A DNA stretch of 64,000 nucleotides, taken from the NCBI RefSeq assembly GCF_014217685.1, contig NZ_CP043653.1, positions 1,182,419 through 1,246,418 on the forward strand, given 5' to 3'. A model generated the notes under the pieces. The model saw only the letters and a list, made by a program, of their open reading frames with translations. It had not been told where the DNA came from and did no database searches. Made by a program: the position numbers and the translations under genes. This document shows, piece after piece, positions 25,109 to 34,049 of the stretch; within the stretch, counting starts at the first letter, position 1, and every line of letters starts with the position of its first letter. The stretch comes from Glaciihabitans sp. INWT7. GTDB taxonomy: Bacteria > Actinomycetota > Actinomycetes > Actinomycetales > Microbacteriaceae.

Positions 25109-26584
25109 TCAGCGCTCGGGGAGGGTGATAGGCATGCTGGCGGTGTTGCCGTATTCGCGGCCGCGGCGGGGGATGAAGAAGGCGACGACCGCACCGACGA
25201 GGGCAACGCTGCTTCCGATCGTGAAGATGATGCGGAACGCCTCGCTCGTCGGGATGGCCGTACCGCCGGAGATGACGAGGTGCGCGGAGATGATGAGGCC
25301 GACCACGGTGGCGGCGATGGTCGATCCGAGGGTGCGCATCACGGAATTGAGTCCGTTGGCCGCCGCCGTCTCTGTCGGAGGAACGACCCGCATGATGAGC
25401 GTCGGCATCGCCGAATAGGCGAAGCCGACGCCGAAGCCGACGATGGTGGAAACGAGGATGACATGCCAGATCTCGCTGTGCAGCCAGATTGCGATCGCGA
25501 AGGCCACGGTGATGATCAGGCCCCCGAGGATGAGACTGGTGCGAGGGCCGCGGGCGGCGGACAGCCTCGCGGCCACGGGGGACATCGCGAACATCACCAG
25601 TCCGAGGGGCATCAGGCAGAGGCTCGAGACGATGAGCGACTGGCCGAGCCCGACCCCGGTGCTGGTCGGAGCTTCGAGCAGCACCGGCAGCGCCGCCGTG
25701 GTGATGAAGAAGGCGAAGCCGACCGAGATCGAGGCGAGGTTGGTGAGCAATACCGGCCGTCGGGCCGCCACGCGCAGGTCGACGAGCGCGTCGGTGGTGC
25801 GCAGTTCGACCACGCCCCACACCACCAGCACGACCGCGCCTCCGATCAGCAGGCCGAGCGTCGTCGCGCTGGTCCATCCCCATTCGCTGCCCTTGGAGAT
25901 GGCGAGCAGGATGCCGACGAGACCGATTCCGAATCCGATCGCGCCGAGGAAGTCGAAGCGCCCGCCCGCCCGCAGCGTCGATACCGGAACGATGGACCCG
26001 ACGAGCACGATCGCGACGATCGCGAGCGCGGTGGCCAGCCAGAACAGGTAGTGATAGTCGAAGTTCTGGGCGATCAGGGCGGCGACCGGGAGCCCGACGG
26101 CCCCGCCGACGCCGAGCGTCGCGCTGACCAGGGCGACGGCGCCGCCGAGGTTGCGGGGGTGGATGACGTCCCGCAGGATGCTGATCCCCAGGGCGATCAC
26201 CCCCAGCCCGACGCCCTGGAACACCCTCCCGACGATCATGGGGATCAAGGTGTTGGACAGCGCGGAGATGATGGATCCGCCGGCCATGAGCATCAGGAGC
26301 ACCATGACGACCCGGCGCTTGCCGTACATGTCGCCGAGGCGTCCGCTGATCGGCGTGGAGATCGCGGCGGCGAGGAGCGTGGAGGTCAGAACCCACGTCG
26401 CATCAGCTGTCGTCGTGTCGAGGAAGTCGGGCAGGCGCGGGATGATCGGCGTCACGAGAGTCTGCATGAATGCCGCGATGAGCCCCGTGAGAGCCAGGGT
26501 CGTGGTGATCGCCCGGTCGCTGGGCCGCCTGCTCAGGCGGGCACGCTCGGCGGTCGTGAGGGAACGGTCCGGGGAAGGGGGCAT
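25109..26584 (-). CDS. MFS drug exporter, DHA2 family
   Basis: 491 residues and 14 predicted helices. ALTGLIAAFMQTLVTPIIPRLP forms helix 1, and the loop ISGRLGDMYGKRRV is the MFS motif A. ATLGVGGAVGLPVAALIAQ matches the antiporter motif C. These features indicate a proton-coupled multidrug or metabolite exporter; the substrate is unknown. The start ATG is six bases downstream of TAGGGT, so the transcript is probably leaderless. The aminotransferase gene follows after 16 bases and is likely co-transcribed. Confidence 0.9.
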   Translation of the reverse strand: MPPSPDRSLTTAERARLSRRPSDRAITTTLALTGLIAAFMQTLVTPIIPRLPDFLDTTTADATWVLTSTLLAAAISTPISGRLGDMYGKRRVVMVLLMLMAGGSIISALSNTLIPMIVGRVFQGVGLGVIALGISILRDVIHPRNLGGAVALVSATLGVGGAVGLPVAALIAQNFDYHYLFWLATALAIVAIVLVGSIVPVSTLRAGGRFDFLGAIGFGIGLVGILLAISKGSEWGWTSATTLGLLIGGAVVLVVWGVVELRTTDALVDLRVAARRPVLLTNLASISVGFAFFITTAALPVLLEAPTSTGVGLGQSLIVSSLCLMPLGLVMFAMSPVAARLSAARGPRTSLILGGLIITVAFAIAIWLHSEIWHVILVSTIVGFGVGFAYSAMPTLIMRVVPPTETAAANGLNSVMRTLGSTIAATVVGLIISAHLVISGGTAIPTSEAFRIIFTIGSSVALVGAVVAFFIPRRGREYGNTASMPITLPER

Positions 26585-26590
26585 CGTTTC

Positions 26591-26596
26591 ACCCTA
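26591..26596 (-). promoter_or_regulatory. -10 element for a leaderless transcript
   Basis: Minus-strand TAGGGT is followed by six bases and the exporter ATG at 26584. Confidence 0.5.
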
Positions 26597-26669
26597 ATCC
26601 TCAATCTGTGGTGCTCCCACCTCGATGAGCGAGGGTGGACGAACCCCGGCGGGTCAGCGCGAGAGCGGG

Positions 26670-28019
26670 TCAGCGCGAGAGCGTGTAGATGCCCCAGTCC
26701 TCCACGTGCCAGTCGATCCACCCGTTGGTGCGCTGCAGCGAGACCGCGATGGTGAACGGATCGTTCTTCGCATTCGTCGCCGAGCAGGTGAAGGTCTGGC
26801 CGATGATCACCGGCAGGTTCTTCGCGCAGTCCACTGTGATGTCCGCGCCGATGATGGAGGCGTCGGAGGCGATGGATTGTTCGGCTTGGGTGGCGAAGAC
26901 GTTGGGGAGGGCGGAGATGATGAGGCCGGGTACGACGAGGACGGATCCGATTTGGAGGATGCCGAGGGCGGCCCAGACGAGCACGGGGGCGAATCCGAGG
27001 GGGCCGACTTTGGAGAGGCTCATGGAGCGGGCGAGGAGGTAGACGGGGGCGGTGAGCAGTGCCCAGGCCCAGCTGGCGCGGTGTTCGTATCCGGCGCGTC
27101 CGAGGGCGGCGCGGTCGGTGATGGCGAGGATGACGACGGCGAGGTAGGAGATGCCCCAGATCGCGGGGGTGACCCACATGTTGAGGCTGGAGCCGAAGCC
27201 GAGGAGCAGCAGCAGGCTGAAGACGAGCAGGAGCAGGGGCACGAGGGCGATGATCCACACCGGCGCGGTGTAGATCGGCAACCGCGACGCAGAACCACGA
27301 CGATCATCGCTGTAGCGAGCCTCGCGCCGGTAGGCCCCGTCGTCGAGTCTGATGCGGTCTTCCGCAGCGCTCTCGGCGGTCACCGGCGTTCCGAAGACCG
27401 AGCCCTCTGTCGTGCCGAACGCGGTGCGGGGCACGAACACCTCTCGGGCACCCGTGACGTCGTGAGCCCAATCGTCGACCGGTTCATCATCGGCCGGTTC
27501 ATCATCTACCGGGTCGTGCAGCGGGGCCTTGGCGGTCGGGGCGGTCGCGGGCTCGGAGGTCGGTTCTGCGGAGGACGGCTCTGCGGCTGACGGGAGGGGG
27601 GACGCGTCCGCGAGGGAGTCCACGGTCACGGTGTTCTCCACGGTGCTGTTCTCCACCGTGCTGTTGTCCACGGTGCTCACCGCGGGGGGTTCCTCGACTG
27701 TCCTGGCGGAGACCGGGGCATCGATCTCCCGCAGGGTCACGCTGGCGGGCGCCCGGCGATCCGTGGCATCCCGCGATTCGCCTTCGTCTGTCTCGAGAGC
27801 GGACTGTTGCTCGTCGCGTTCCCGCTGTTCTCGTTGTTGCCGACGGGTGGGCAGCTCCTCGTCGGCGTAGGCCAGACGGGTGGGAACCTGCATCACCAGC
27901 GGTGGGCGGGCTTCGGTGGTGAGTTCGGTCCAGGCGTGATTGTTCCACCAGCGGAGCTGGGGCAGACCCATGGGGTCCGGGTACCAGCCGGCCGGCACAG
28001 TCACGTCGTCCTCGAACAT
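26670..28019 (-). CDS. DUF2510 multi-pass membrane protein with C-terminal DUF4333-like domain (copy 1)
   Basis: 449 residues. Residues about 9-35 are a DUF2510 motif, AGWYPDPMGLPQLRWWNNHAWT. About 40-240 is a charged, low-complexity cytoplasmic linker with RRQQREQRERDEQQ. Four hydrophobic segments follow, at about 255-278, 281-300, 315-335 and 345-370. The C-terminal 80 residues face outside and hold two cysteines (VDCAKNLPVIIGQTFTCSATN), as in DUF4333 domains. The function is unknown. The gene lies just downstream of a paralogue; the membrane block of the two is identical in DNA except for one base, whereas the linkers differ. GAGAGGG precedes the ATG. Confidence 0.85.
   Translation of the reverse strand: MFEDDVTVPAGWYPDPMGLPQLRWWNNHAWTELTTEARPPLVMQVPTRLAYADEELPTRRQQREQRERDEQQSALETDEGESRDATDRRAPASVTLREIDAPVSARTVEEPPAVSTVDNSTVENSTVENTVTVDSLADASPLPSAAEPSSAEPTSEPATAPTAKAPLHDPVDDEPADDEPVDDWAHDVTGAREVFVPRTAFGTTEGSVFGTPVTAESAAEDRIRLDDGAYRREARYSDDRRGSASRLPIYTAPVWIIALVPLLLLVFSLLLLLGFGSSLNMWVTPAIWGISYLAVVILAITDRAALGRAGYEHRASWAWALLTAPVYLLARSMSLSKVGPLGFAPVLVWAALGILQIGSVLVVPGLIISALPNVFATQAEQSIASDASIIGADITVDCAKNLPVIIGQTFTCSATNAKNDPFTIAVSLQRTNGWIDWHVEDWGIYTLSR
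26846..27303. repeat. 458-bp block shared with 28319-28776 (copy 1)
   Basis: This block, covering the four membrane helices, differs from 28319-28776 at a single position that I can find (C in cac versus G in cag near 27257). Its codons are biased to C-ending forms and use CAA, GTA and AAA, unlike neighbouring genes, which favour CAG and mixed C/G endings. Gene conversion or very recent duplication is implied. Confidence 0.92.
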
Positions 28020-28139
28020 CTGCCCTCTCGCAGTCGCCTTTATGGCCAGATTAGTGGGAATTCGGTCTTCGGGGCATCCCGCGGATTTTTCTCGATGAAC
28101 GCGCGGTCGACAGAGTGCGCTCTATCCCCACGCTGAAGC

Positions 28140-29600
28140 TCAGGTGGTCGGCGCTCCATGCAGGTAGCCCCAGTCGCTGACGTGCCAGTCGATCCACCCG
28201 TTGGTGCGCTGCAGCACCACGGTGAGGTCGTAGTGATCCTTGCCGCTGGTCGCCGCGCAATCGAAGGTCTGACCCACGAGCACCGGAAGCGAGGGCGAGC
28301 ATTTCACCGCGAGGTCGACGCCGATGATGGAGGCGTCGGAGGCGATGGATTGTTCGGCTTGGGTGGCGAAGACGTTGGGGAGGGCGGAGATGATGAGGCC
28401 GGGTACGACGAGGACGGATCCGATTTGGAGGATGCCGAGGGCGGCCCAGACGAGCACGGGGGCGAATCCGAGGGGGCCGACTTTGGAGAGGCTCATGGAG
28501 CGGGCGAGGAGGTAGACGGGGGCGGTGAGCAGTGCCCAGGCCCAGCTGGCGCGGTGTTCGTATCCGGCGCGTCCGAGGGCGGCGCGGTCGGTGATGGCGA
28601 GGATGACGACGGCGAGGTAGGAGATGCCCCAGATCGCGGGGGTGACCCACATGTTGAGGCTGGAGCCGAAGCCGAGGAGCAGCAGCAGGCTGAAGACGAG
28701 CAGGAGCAGGGGCACGAGGGCGATGATCCAGACCGGCGCGGTGTAGATCGGCAACCGCGACGCAGAACCACGACGACCGAAGGCATCGGAGTACGCCTCC
28801 CGGTCCCCGTCCGATCGCGAGTCTGGCGTCGCCCGCTCCCTCTGTGCGGCGGGATCGTCGCGCACGGGTTCCGCGGAACGAGGCTGGAACAACGCTTCGA
28901 AGGACTCGGAAACGCCGGCTGCGGAAGGCCGGGCAGTGAATGCGAGCGGGGAGCCATCGACCGAGTCGACGTTGCCCGAGTCGAAACTACCCGAGTCGTA
29001 GCTGACCGAGTCGTAGTCAATCGAGTCGTAGTCGATGGTGTCGACGTTCTCCAGCGGTGCGGTCTGACGCCCGGCAGCCGGTCGAGTGTGCGCAGAGGGA
29101 GTCGGATGAGAGGAGGAAGCGCGATCGCCCGGGTCGACAGCGTCGTCCTCGTCTTCGGTGTGATCGTCTTCCGTGTGATCGTCTTCGGTGTGAGCGTGCT
29201 CTGTGCGATCGGAGCCCGTCGGTCCGGAACCGGCGTCACCATCCGTCTCATCGTCATCATCGACATCGTCATCGAGCTCGGCGTCGGCGGATGCCGGGGG
29301 ATCGATCTCCCGCAGGGTCACGTTGAGCGGGGAGTGGGCGGCCGCAGCATCCCTCGCATCGCCTTCGTCGGTGGCGAGGGTGGCGTATTCCTCATCGCGT
29401 TCGCGTTGCTCCCGCTGCTGGCGACGGGTAGGCAGCTCGTCATCCGCATAGGCGAGGCGGGTCGCCGTCTGCACCACCAGTGGCGGGCGGGCCTCTGTGG
29501 TGAGTTCGGTCCAGGCGTGATTGTTCCACCAGCGGAGCTGGGGCAGACCCATGGGGTCCGGGTACCAGCCGGCCGGCACTGTCACGTCGTCCTCGAACAT
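28140..29600 (-). CDS. DUF2510 multi-pass membrane protein with C-terminal DUF4333-like domain (copy 2)
   Basis: 486 residues and the same architecture as the neighbour: DUF2510 motif at 9-35, long acidic linker with several repeats rich in Asp, His and Thr (TEDDHTEDDHTED), four membrane helices, and an external domain with two cysteines (VKCSPSLPVLVGQTFDCAATS). The linker and the last 80 residues have diverged strongly from copy 1, but the N-terminal 36 codons and the membrane block have not. The two genes are in tandem, about 120 bp apart. A linker motif IDYDSIDYDSVSYDSGSFDS is a degenerate repeat. Confidence 0.85.
   Translation of the reverse strand: MFEDDVTVPAGWYPDPMGLPQLRWWNNHAWTELTTEARPPLVVQTATRLAYADDELPTRRQQREQRERDEEYATLATDEGDARDAAAAHSPLNVTLREIDPPASADAELDDDVDDDDETDGDAGSGPTGSDRTEHAHTEDDHTEDDHTEDEDDAVDPGDRASSSHPTPSAHTRPAAGRQTAPLENVDTIDYDSIDYDSVSYDSGSFDSGNVDSVDGSPLAFTARPSAAGVSESFEALFQPRSAEPVRDDPAAQRERATPDSRSDGDREAYSDAFGRRGSASRLPIYTAPVWIIALVPLLLLVFSLLLLLGFGSSLNMWVTPAIWGISYLAVVILAITDRAALGRAGYEHRASWAWALLTAPVYLLARSMSLSKVGPLGFAPVLVWAALGILQIGSVLVVPGLIISALPNVFATQAEQSIASDASIIGVDLAVKCSPSLPVLVGQTFDCAATSGKDHYDLTVVLQRTNGWIDWHVSDWGYLHGAPTT
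28319..28776. repeat. 458-bp block shared with 26846-27303 (copy 2)
   Basis: Direct repeat of the block in copy 1 at an offset of 1473 bp. A second near-identical stretch of about 108 bp spans the two gene starts (27918-28026 and 29499-29605). Confidence 0.92.
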
Positions 29601-29928
29601 CTGCCCTCCTGCAGTCGGCTCATTTACCTGGGATCAATGGATGCCCAGTGCGGGCTCTCCGGGGTAACGCTAAACATTCGGGTGTGCTAAACCTATCGCC
29701 CGGAACAGCATCTGACCGGGGGTTTCTGATCGTCTGCTGGCCCCAGTTGGGGGCGCAGTCGACGCCATCCTCCGGGTCGAGCCACCGATCCCGCCTGTCG
29801 CGAATCGCTAAGCTCTTCTCGGCGGTATTGCCACAAACGATCCGCCGGCGCGACATCTAGCACGGTGCTGGACCGCGGACCGCATCGGACAACGACGCGG
29901 TGAACAGCCACGAGGCAATGGAGCCACT
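29601..29928 (+). other. intergenic region upstream of aspA
   Basis: 328 bp between divergent genes. It holds a CCCC-AGTT-GGGG palindrome at 29741-29752, but no TANNNT follows at 24-26 bases; TAAGCT is at 29809-29814. Two direct copies of GCTAAAC (29670-29676 and 29686-29692) are close to where the divergent DUF2510 promoter should be. GGAG at 29920-29923 serves the GTG start of aspA. No convincing small gene is seen. Confidence 0.4.
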
Positions 29929-31494
29929 GTGAATGCAGGGAATGTGTTGAGCGATCAGTTCGTCGAACAGGGCGCGGAGAAGACGAGGCGAGACGATTCC
30001 GTCGCCGATCTGCCAGCCATCCCGGGTATGGACGGGCCGCCCGGGTCACGTATCCGCACGCGGATCGAAAGCGATTCCCTCGGCAGCATGGAGATCCCGG
30101 CAGATGCCTATTGGGGCATCCACACCGCCCGGGCGCTCGAGAACTTCCCCATCACTCGTCGGCCCATCTCGGTCTACCGCGACCTGATCCGCGCCCTCGC
30201 CCGGGTGAAGCAGGCGGCGGCACGTGCCAACAAGGAACTGGGCGTGCTGGATGCCGAGAAGGCCGACCTGATCGAGCGCGTCTGCGAGGAGATCGTCGGC
30301 GGTGCGCTCCACGACGAGTTCGCCGTCGGGGTGATCCAGGGCGGTGCCGGCACCTCAACGAACATGAACACCAATGAGGTGATCGCCAACCGCGGCCTCG
30401 AGATCCTCGGCCATGAATTCGGCGACTACTCGCACTTCCACCCGATCGACGATGTGAACCGAAGCCAGTCGACGAACGACGTGTATCCGACCGCGATCAA
30501 ACTCGCGATGGTCTTCGGGGTGCAGCGACTACTCGAAGAGCACCGCCTGCTCACTCAGTCCTTCGCCCGCAAGGGGGTCGAGTTCGCAGACGTGCTGAAG
30601 GTGGGACGCACCCAGATGCAGGACGCCGTGCCGATGACGCTCGGCCAGGAGTTCAGCGGCTTCGCCCACACCCTCGCGGAAGACTACGACCGTCTCGGCG
30701 AGATCATCCCGTGGCTCAATGAGATCAACATGGGTGCTACCGCCATCGGCACCGGCATCACCGCCGATCCGCGCTACGCGGAAGCGGTCTGCCGTCACCT
30801 GGTGGAGATCACCGGAATCCCGATGGAGACCGCGGCCGACCTGATCGAGGCCACCTCGGACGCCGGCATCTTCATGACGCTGAGCGGCACGCTCAAGCGC
30901 GCCGCCGTGAAGCTGTCGAAGATCTGCAACGACCTCCGGCTGCTCTCCAGTGGGCCGCAGGCCGGGCTCGGCGAGATCAACCTGCCGCCTCGGCAGGCAG
31001 GCTCGTCGATTATGCCCGGCAAGGTGAACCCGGTGATTCCGGAGGTGGTGAACCAGGTCGCCTTCAGCGTGATCGGAGCGGATGCCACAGTCACCGCTGC
31101 CGCGGAAGGCGGCCAGTTGCAGCTCAATGCCTTCGAACCGGTGATCGCCCACAGCATCCTGCAGTCCCTCGCCTGGATGACCAACGCCTGCTACACGCTG
31201 CGGGTGAACTGCGTCGATGGCATCAGCGCCAACATCTCTCGGCTTGCTGCGCAGGTGGAGTCCTCGGTGGGGGTGGTGACCGCGCTCACTCCCTACATCG
31301 GCTACGCGGCATCCGCCTCCCTCGCGCACACCGCGCTCACGACGAACGCGTCGATCGCCGACCTCGTGGTCTCGGCCGGCCTGATGTCCGCGGAGCAGGT
31401 GGCCCATGTGCTCTCGCCGGGGCGCCTCAGCGGCCTCGTGCCGATGACCGGCGTGATCAGCGTGGTGCCCCATGTGGAGACCGACACCGAGTAG
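29929..31494 (+). CDS. aspA: aspartate ammonia-lyase
   Basis: 521 residues, slightly long because of an N-terminal extension of about 40 residues before RIRTRIESDSLGSMEIPADAYWG. The fumarase/aspartase superfamily signature GSSIMPGKVNPVIPEVVNQV is intact, and DDVNRSQSTNDVYPTAIKL and GGAGTSTNMNTNEVIANR are of the aspartase rather than the fumarase type. The enzyme deaminates L-aspartate reversibly to fumarate and ammonia. The GTG at 29929 has GGAG five bases upstream; an ATG at 30028 would remove most of the extension. The stop lies in a short palindromic repeat. Confidence 0.92.
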   Translation: MNAGNVLSDQFVEQGAEKTRRDDSVADLPAIPGMDGPPGSRIRTRIESDSLGSMEIPADAYWGIHTARALENFPITRRPISVYRDLIRALARVKQAAARANKELGVLDAEKADLIERVCEEIVGGALHDEFAVGVIQGGAGTSTNMNTNEVIANRGLEILGHEFGDYSHFHPIDDVNRSQSTNDVYPTAIKLAMVFGVQRLLEEHRLLTQSFARKGVEFADVLKVGRTQMQDAVPMTLGQEFSGFAHTLAEDYDRLGEIIPWLNEINMGATAIGTGITADPRYAEAVCRHLVEITGIPMETAADLIEATSDAGIFMTLSGTLKRAAVKLSKICNDLRLLSSGPQAGLGEINLPPRQAGSSIMPGKVNPVIPEVVNQVAFSVIGADATVTAAAEGGQLQLNAFEPVIAHSILQSLAWMTNACYTLRVNCVDGISANISRLAAQVESSVGVVTALTPYIGYAASASLAHTALTTNASIADLVVSAGLMSAEQVAHVLSPGRLSGLVPMTGVISVVPHVETDTE

Positions 31495-31502
31495 CGCCCG
31501 CT

Positions 31503-31538
31503 GGTCGAGTAGCGCCCGCTGGGGCGCGTATCGAGACC
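31503..31538. repeat. short palindromic repeat after aspA
   Basis: GGTCGAGTAGCGCCC and GGGCGCGTATCGAGACC are imperfect inverted arms around a short loop. The left half, GAGTAGCGCCCGCTGG, is duplicated immediately upstream so that one copy contains the aspA stop codon. Such elements are common between convergent genes in Microbacteriaceae and may act as a bidirectional terminator. Confidence 0.6.
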
Positions 31539-31557
31539 CGCCTCCTCCCGACAGCCA

Positions 31558-33033
31558 TCAGCGCCCCGCGGCCCCCCAGAGGTGCATTCCCGCGTAGCTG
31601 CGCCACGGCGCCCACCGCGCGCCGTGCGCGGCGAGCGTCCGCGCCGTGGCAGGCAGGCCGAGGCGCGCGGCACTCGCGAGCATCACGAGATCGCTCGACA
31701 GCAGCACATCCGGGTTGCCGAGCACGCGCATGGCGAGGTATCCGGCCGTCCACGGACCGATCCCCGGTAGCGCGGTGAGACGGGCGGTGAACTCGTCGGC
31801 CGGCATCCCGAGATCGAGCCGCAGCGAGCCCTCAGCGATGGCCCGCGCCGCGCAGAGGATGCTCGCGACCCTCGTCGCCGGGCCCCGCAGGAATTCGGCA
31901 CCGTGTTCGGCGATCTCGAGGGCGGTCGGAAAAAGTTCGGGAGTCGCAGAGAGCTCCCGGGAGAGCCGTCCCAACACCGTGCGAGCGGAAGCGACGGAGA
32001 TCTGCTGCCCGATCATGGTGCGGAACAGCGTCTCGTCGGTGTCGAGACTGCCGGGAAGTCGCAGCCCCGGACGTGCGCGCACCAGAGGCGCGAAAGCGGG
32101 GTCGGCGGAGAGCGCCTCGTCGATCGCGGCCGAATCGGCATCCAGGTCGAGCAGGCGTCGAACCCGGGAGACCAGGGTCGACAGATCGGCGATGTTCTCG
32201 ATCCGCGCCGTGCACTGCACCGCGTCGGTGCCGTCGAGACGCAGCTCGAGGTGGGCGACGCCGCGCGGCAGTCGAACGGCGCGGGTGAAGGAGTGCGCAT
32301 CCGCCGTCTCGATGCCGGAGATCGCGTGAGCGTCGAAGAAGGCCAGAAGTCCCGCACCGTCGAACGGAGCCCGGGCAGGCAGGCGCAGCGAGATCTGGGT
32401 TGCCGTCTCATCGGTGGCCCGTGCCCGAGCCGAGGCCCGGGGCGCACCGAGCCGCAGCGCGGTCGGCGTGAGCTCATAGACGGCCTGCACCGTCTCATTG
32501 AACTGGCGGATGCTCGAGAAGCCGGCCGCGAAAGCCACGTCGGCGATGGGCAGGTCGGAGCTCACGAGGAGGGTGCGGGCGGTCTGGGCGCGATGCGCCC
32601 GGGCGAGGGCGAGCGGCCCCGCACCGAGCTCGGTGACGAGCACACGACCGAGATGGCGAGGGGTGTAACCGAGCCGCCGAGCCAGTCCAGGAACGCCCTC
32701 CCGCTCGACCGCCCCATCGGCGATGAGCCGCATGGCGCGAGAGGCGACGTCATCCCGGATGTTCCACTCGGGGGAGCCGGGAACGGCGTCGGGGAGGCAT
32801 CGTTTGCACGCCCGGAGACCCGCCTCGTGGGCCGCGGCGGCCGTGCGATAGAAGCTGACGTTGGATGGTTTGGGCATCGTCGCCGGGCAGCTGGGTCGGC
32901 AGTAGATTCCCGTGGAGTGCACCCCGGTGATGAACTGCCCGTCGAAGCGGACATCCCGAGACGACATGGCGCGATACCGTTCGGCGAACTGGGGATCGGA
33001 GCTGGTCACACGGGCGGGGGTCTCGATGATCAC
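31558..33033 (-). CDS. Ada-type regulator fused to AlkA-type 3-methyladenine DNA glycosylase
   Basis: 491 residues. The N-terminal Ada zinc domain has the four cysteines in YCRPSCPA and ACKRCLPDA; the first accepts methyl groups from phosphotriesters. An AraC-type helix-turn-helix follows at about 100-185 ([31 protein letters not shown]). The second half is AlkA: an N-terminal fold, [13 protein letters not shown], and the helix-hairpin-helix [17 protein letters not shown] with a catalytic aspartate in LLSSDLVM. It both senses and repairs alkylated DNA. No O6-alkylguanine methyltransferase gene is adjacent. The GTG at 33033 follows GGGAGGG. Confidence 0.92.
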   Translation of the reverse strand: MIIETPARVTSSDPQFAERYRAMSSRDVRFDGQFITGVHSTGIYCRPSCPATMPKPSNVSFYRTAAAAHEAGLRACKRCLPDAVPGSPEWNIRDDVASRAMRLIADGAVEREGVPGLARRLGYTPRHLGRVLVTELGAGPLALARAHRAQTARTLLVSSDLPIADVAFAAGFSSIRQFNETVQAVYELTPTALRLGAPRASARARATDETATQISLRLPARAPFDGAGLLAFFDAHAISGIETADAHSFTRAVRLPRGVAHLELRLDGTDAVQCTARIENIADLSTLVSRVRRLLDLDADSAAIDEALSADPAFAPLVRARPGLRLPGSLDTDETLFRTMIGQQISVASARTVLGRLSRELSATPELFPTALEIAEHGAEFLRGPATRVASILCAARAIAEGSLRLDLGMPADEFTARLTALPGIGPWTAGYLAMRVLGNPDVLLSSDLVMLASAARLGLPATARTLAAHGARWAPWRSYAGMHLWGAAGR

Positions 33034-33125
33034 TCCACAACCCTCCCATCGGCCACCGACCTCGGCTAGCGGAAATCGGACATCGCCCGTAACGTCTACG
33101 CTGGCCAGATGAGCGGCATGGCTTC

Positions 33126-34049
33126 ATGAACGAATCGACGATCGCCCGCAGTGACGTCACGATCCTCGGCAGCGCGAATCTCGACATCGTGTTCGGTGTC
33201 GATCGCATTCCCTCCCCGGGGGAGACCCTGCTGGCCGCATCGTCCGAGCGTTACCCGGGGGGCAAGGGACTCAATCAGGCGGTGGCCGCCGCACGGTCCG
33301 GGGCATCCACGAGCTTCATCGGAGCACTCGGCAGCGATGACGCGGGCGAGCTGCTCGCGGCCACGATGGCGGAGGCGGCGATCGACAGTGCCCGGGTGCG
33401 GCGGCAGAGCGCGCCGACCGGTCAGGCCTTCATCGTTGTGGATCAGTCCGGCGAGAACACGATCATCGTGGCCTCCGGCGCCAATGCGAGTGTCACCACG
33501 CTCGAGCCCCAGGACATCGAGTTGCTGTCGAGAACCGACGTGTTGCTCATGCAGCTGGAGCTCCCCTTCTCCGTCGTCACCGAGGCGGCGGCGACTGCCC
33601 GCGACCTCGGCTGCGTGGTGATGCTCAACGCCGCGCCCGCCCACGGCCTCTCCGAGGCGGTGTTCGGTTGCCTCGATGTGCTCATCGTCAACGAGTACGA
33701 GGCCCGTATCGTCGGGGGCTCGGATGATCTTGCTGAGGCGTCCCGTCGGCTTGCCGCCCGCGTGCCCCGGCTCATCGTCACCCTCGGTTCGGCAGGGTCG
33801 GCGCTCTACCAGCACGGTGCCGAGGTCGCTCGGATCGCCGCCCCCCGGGTCACCTCGGTGGACGCGACCGGCGCGGGCGATACCTTCTGCGGTGCATTCG
33901 CCGCTGCGATCGCGGAGGGGCAGCCCTTCGAGGCGGCAGCACGCTTCGCCACCGCGGCCGCCGCACTCTCGGTGCAGACTATTGGCGCAGTACCTTCCGT
34001 GCCGATGAGGGCGCAGGTCGACGATGCGTTGAATGCGAGTGCAACATGA
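33126..34049 (+). CDS. rbsK: ribokinase (PfkB family)
   Basis: 307 residues. It opens with VTILGSANLDIVFGVDRIPSPGETLLA and has YPGGKGLNQAVAAARSG (sugar-binding signature 1). DATGAGDTFCGAFAAAI is signature 2, with the catalytic aspartate. NAAPAHGL and VNEYEA are typical of ribokinases. It phosphorylates ribose, or a related pentose, for entry into the pentose phosphate pathway. Its stop overlaps the next gene (ATGA), so the kinase and a flavin oxidase are made together; the metabolic link between them is not obvious. No transporter is adjacent. Confidence 0.9.
   Translation: MNESTIARSDVTILGSANLDIVFGVDRIPSPGETLLAASSERYPGGKGLNQAVAAARSGASTSFIGALGSDDAGELLAATMAEAAIDSARVRRQSAPTGQAFIVVDQSGENTIIVASGANASVTTLEPQDIELLSRTDVLLMQLELPFSVVTEAAATARDLGCVVMLNAAPAHGLSEAVFGCLDVLIVNEYEARIVGGSDDLAEASRRLAARVPRLIVTLGSAGSALYQHGAEVARIAAPRVTSVDATGAGDTFCGAFAAAIAEGQPFEAAARFATAAAALSVQTIGAVPSVPMRAQVDDALNASAT

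Noticed and set aside
26846-28776. The duplicated 458-bp block as an insertion sequence or transposon
   Set aside because: No transposase, terminal inverted repeats or target duplication; the block codes for membrane helices in both genes.
29741-29752. CCCC-AGTT-GGGG before aspA as a member of the box regulon
   Set aside because: No TANNNT is found at 24-26 bases on either strand, so it is kept only as an isolated palindrome.
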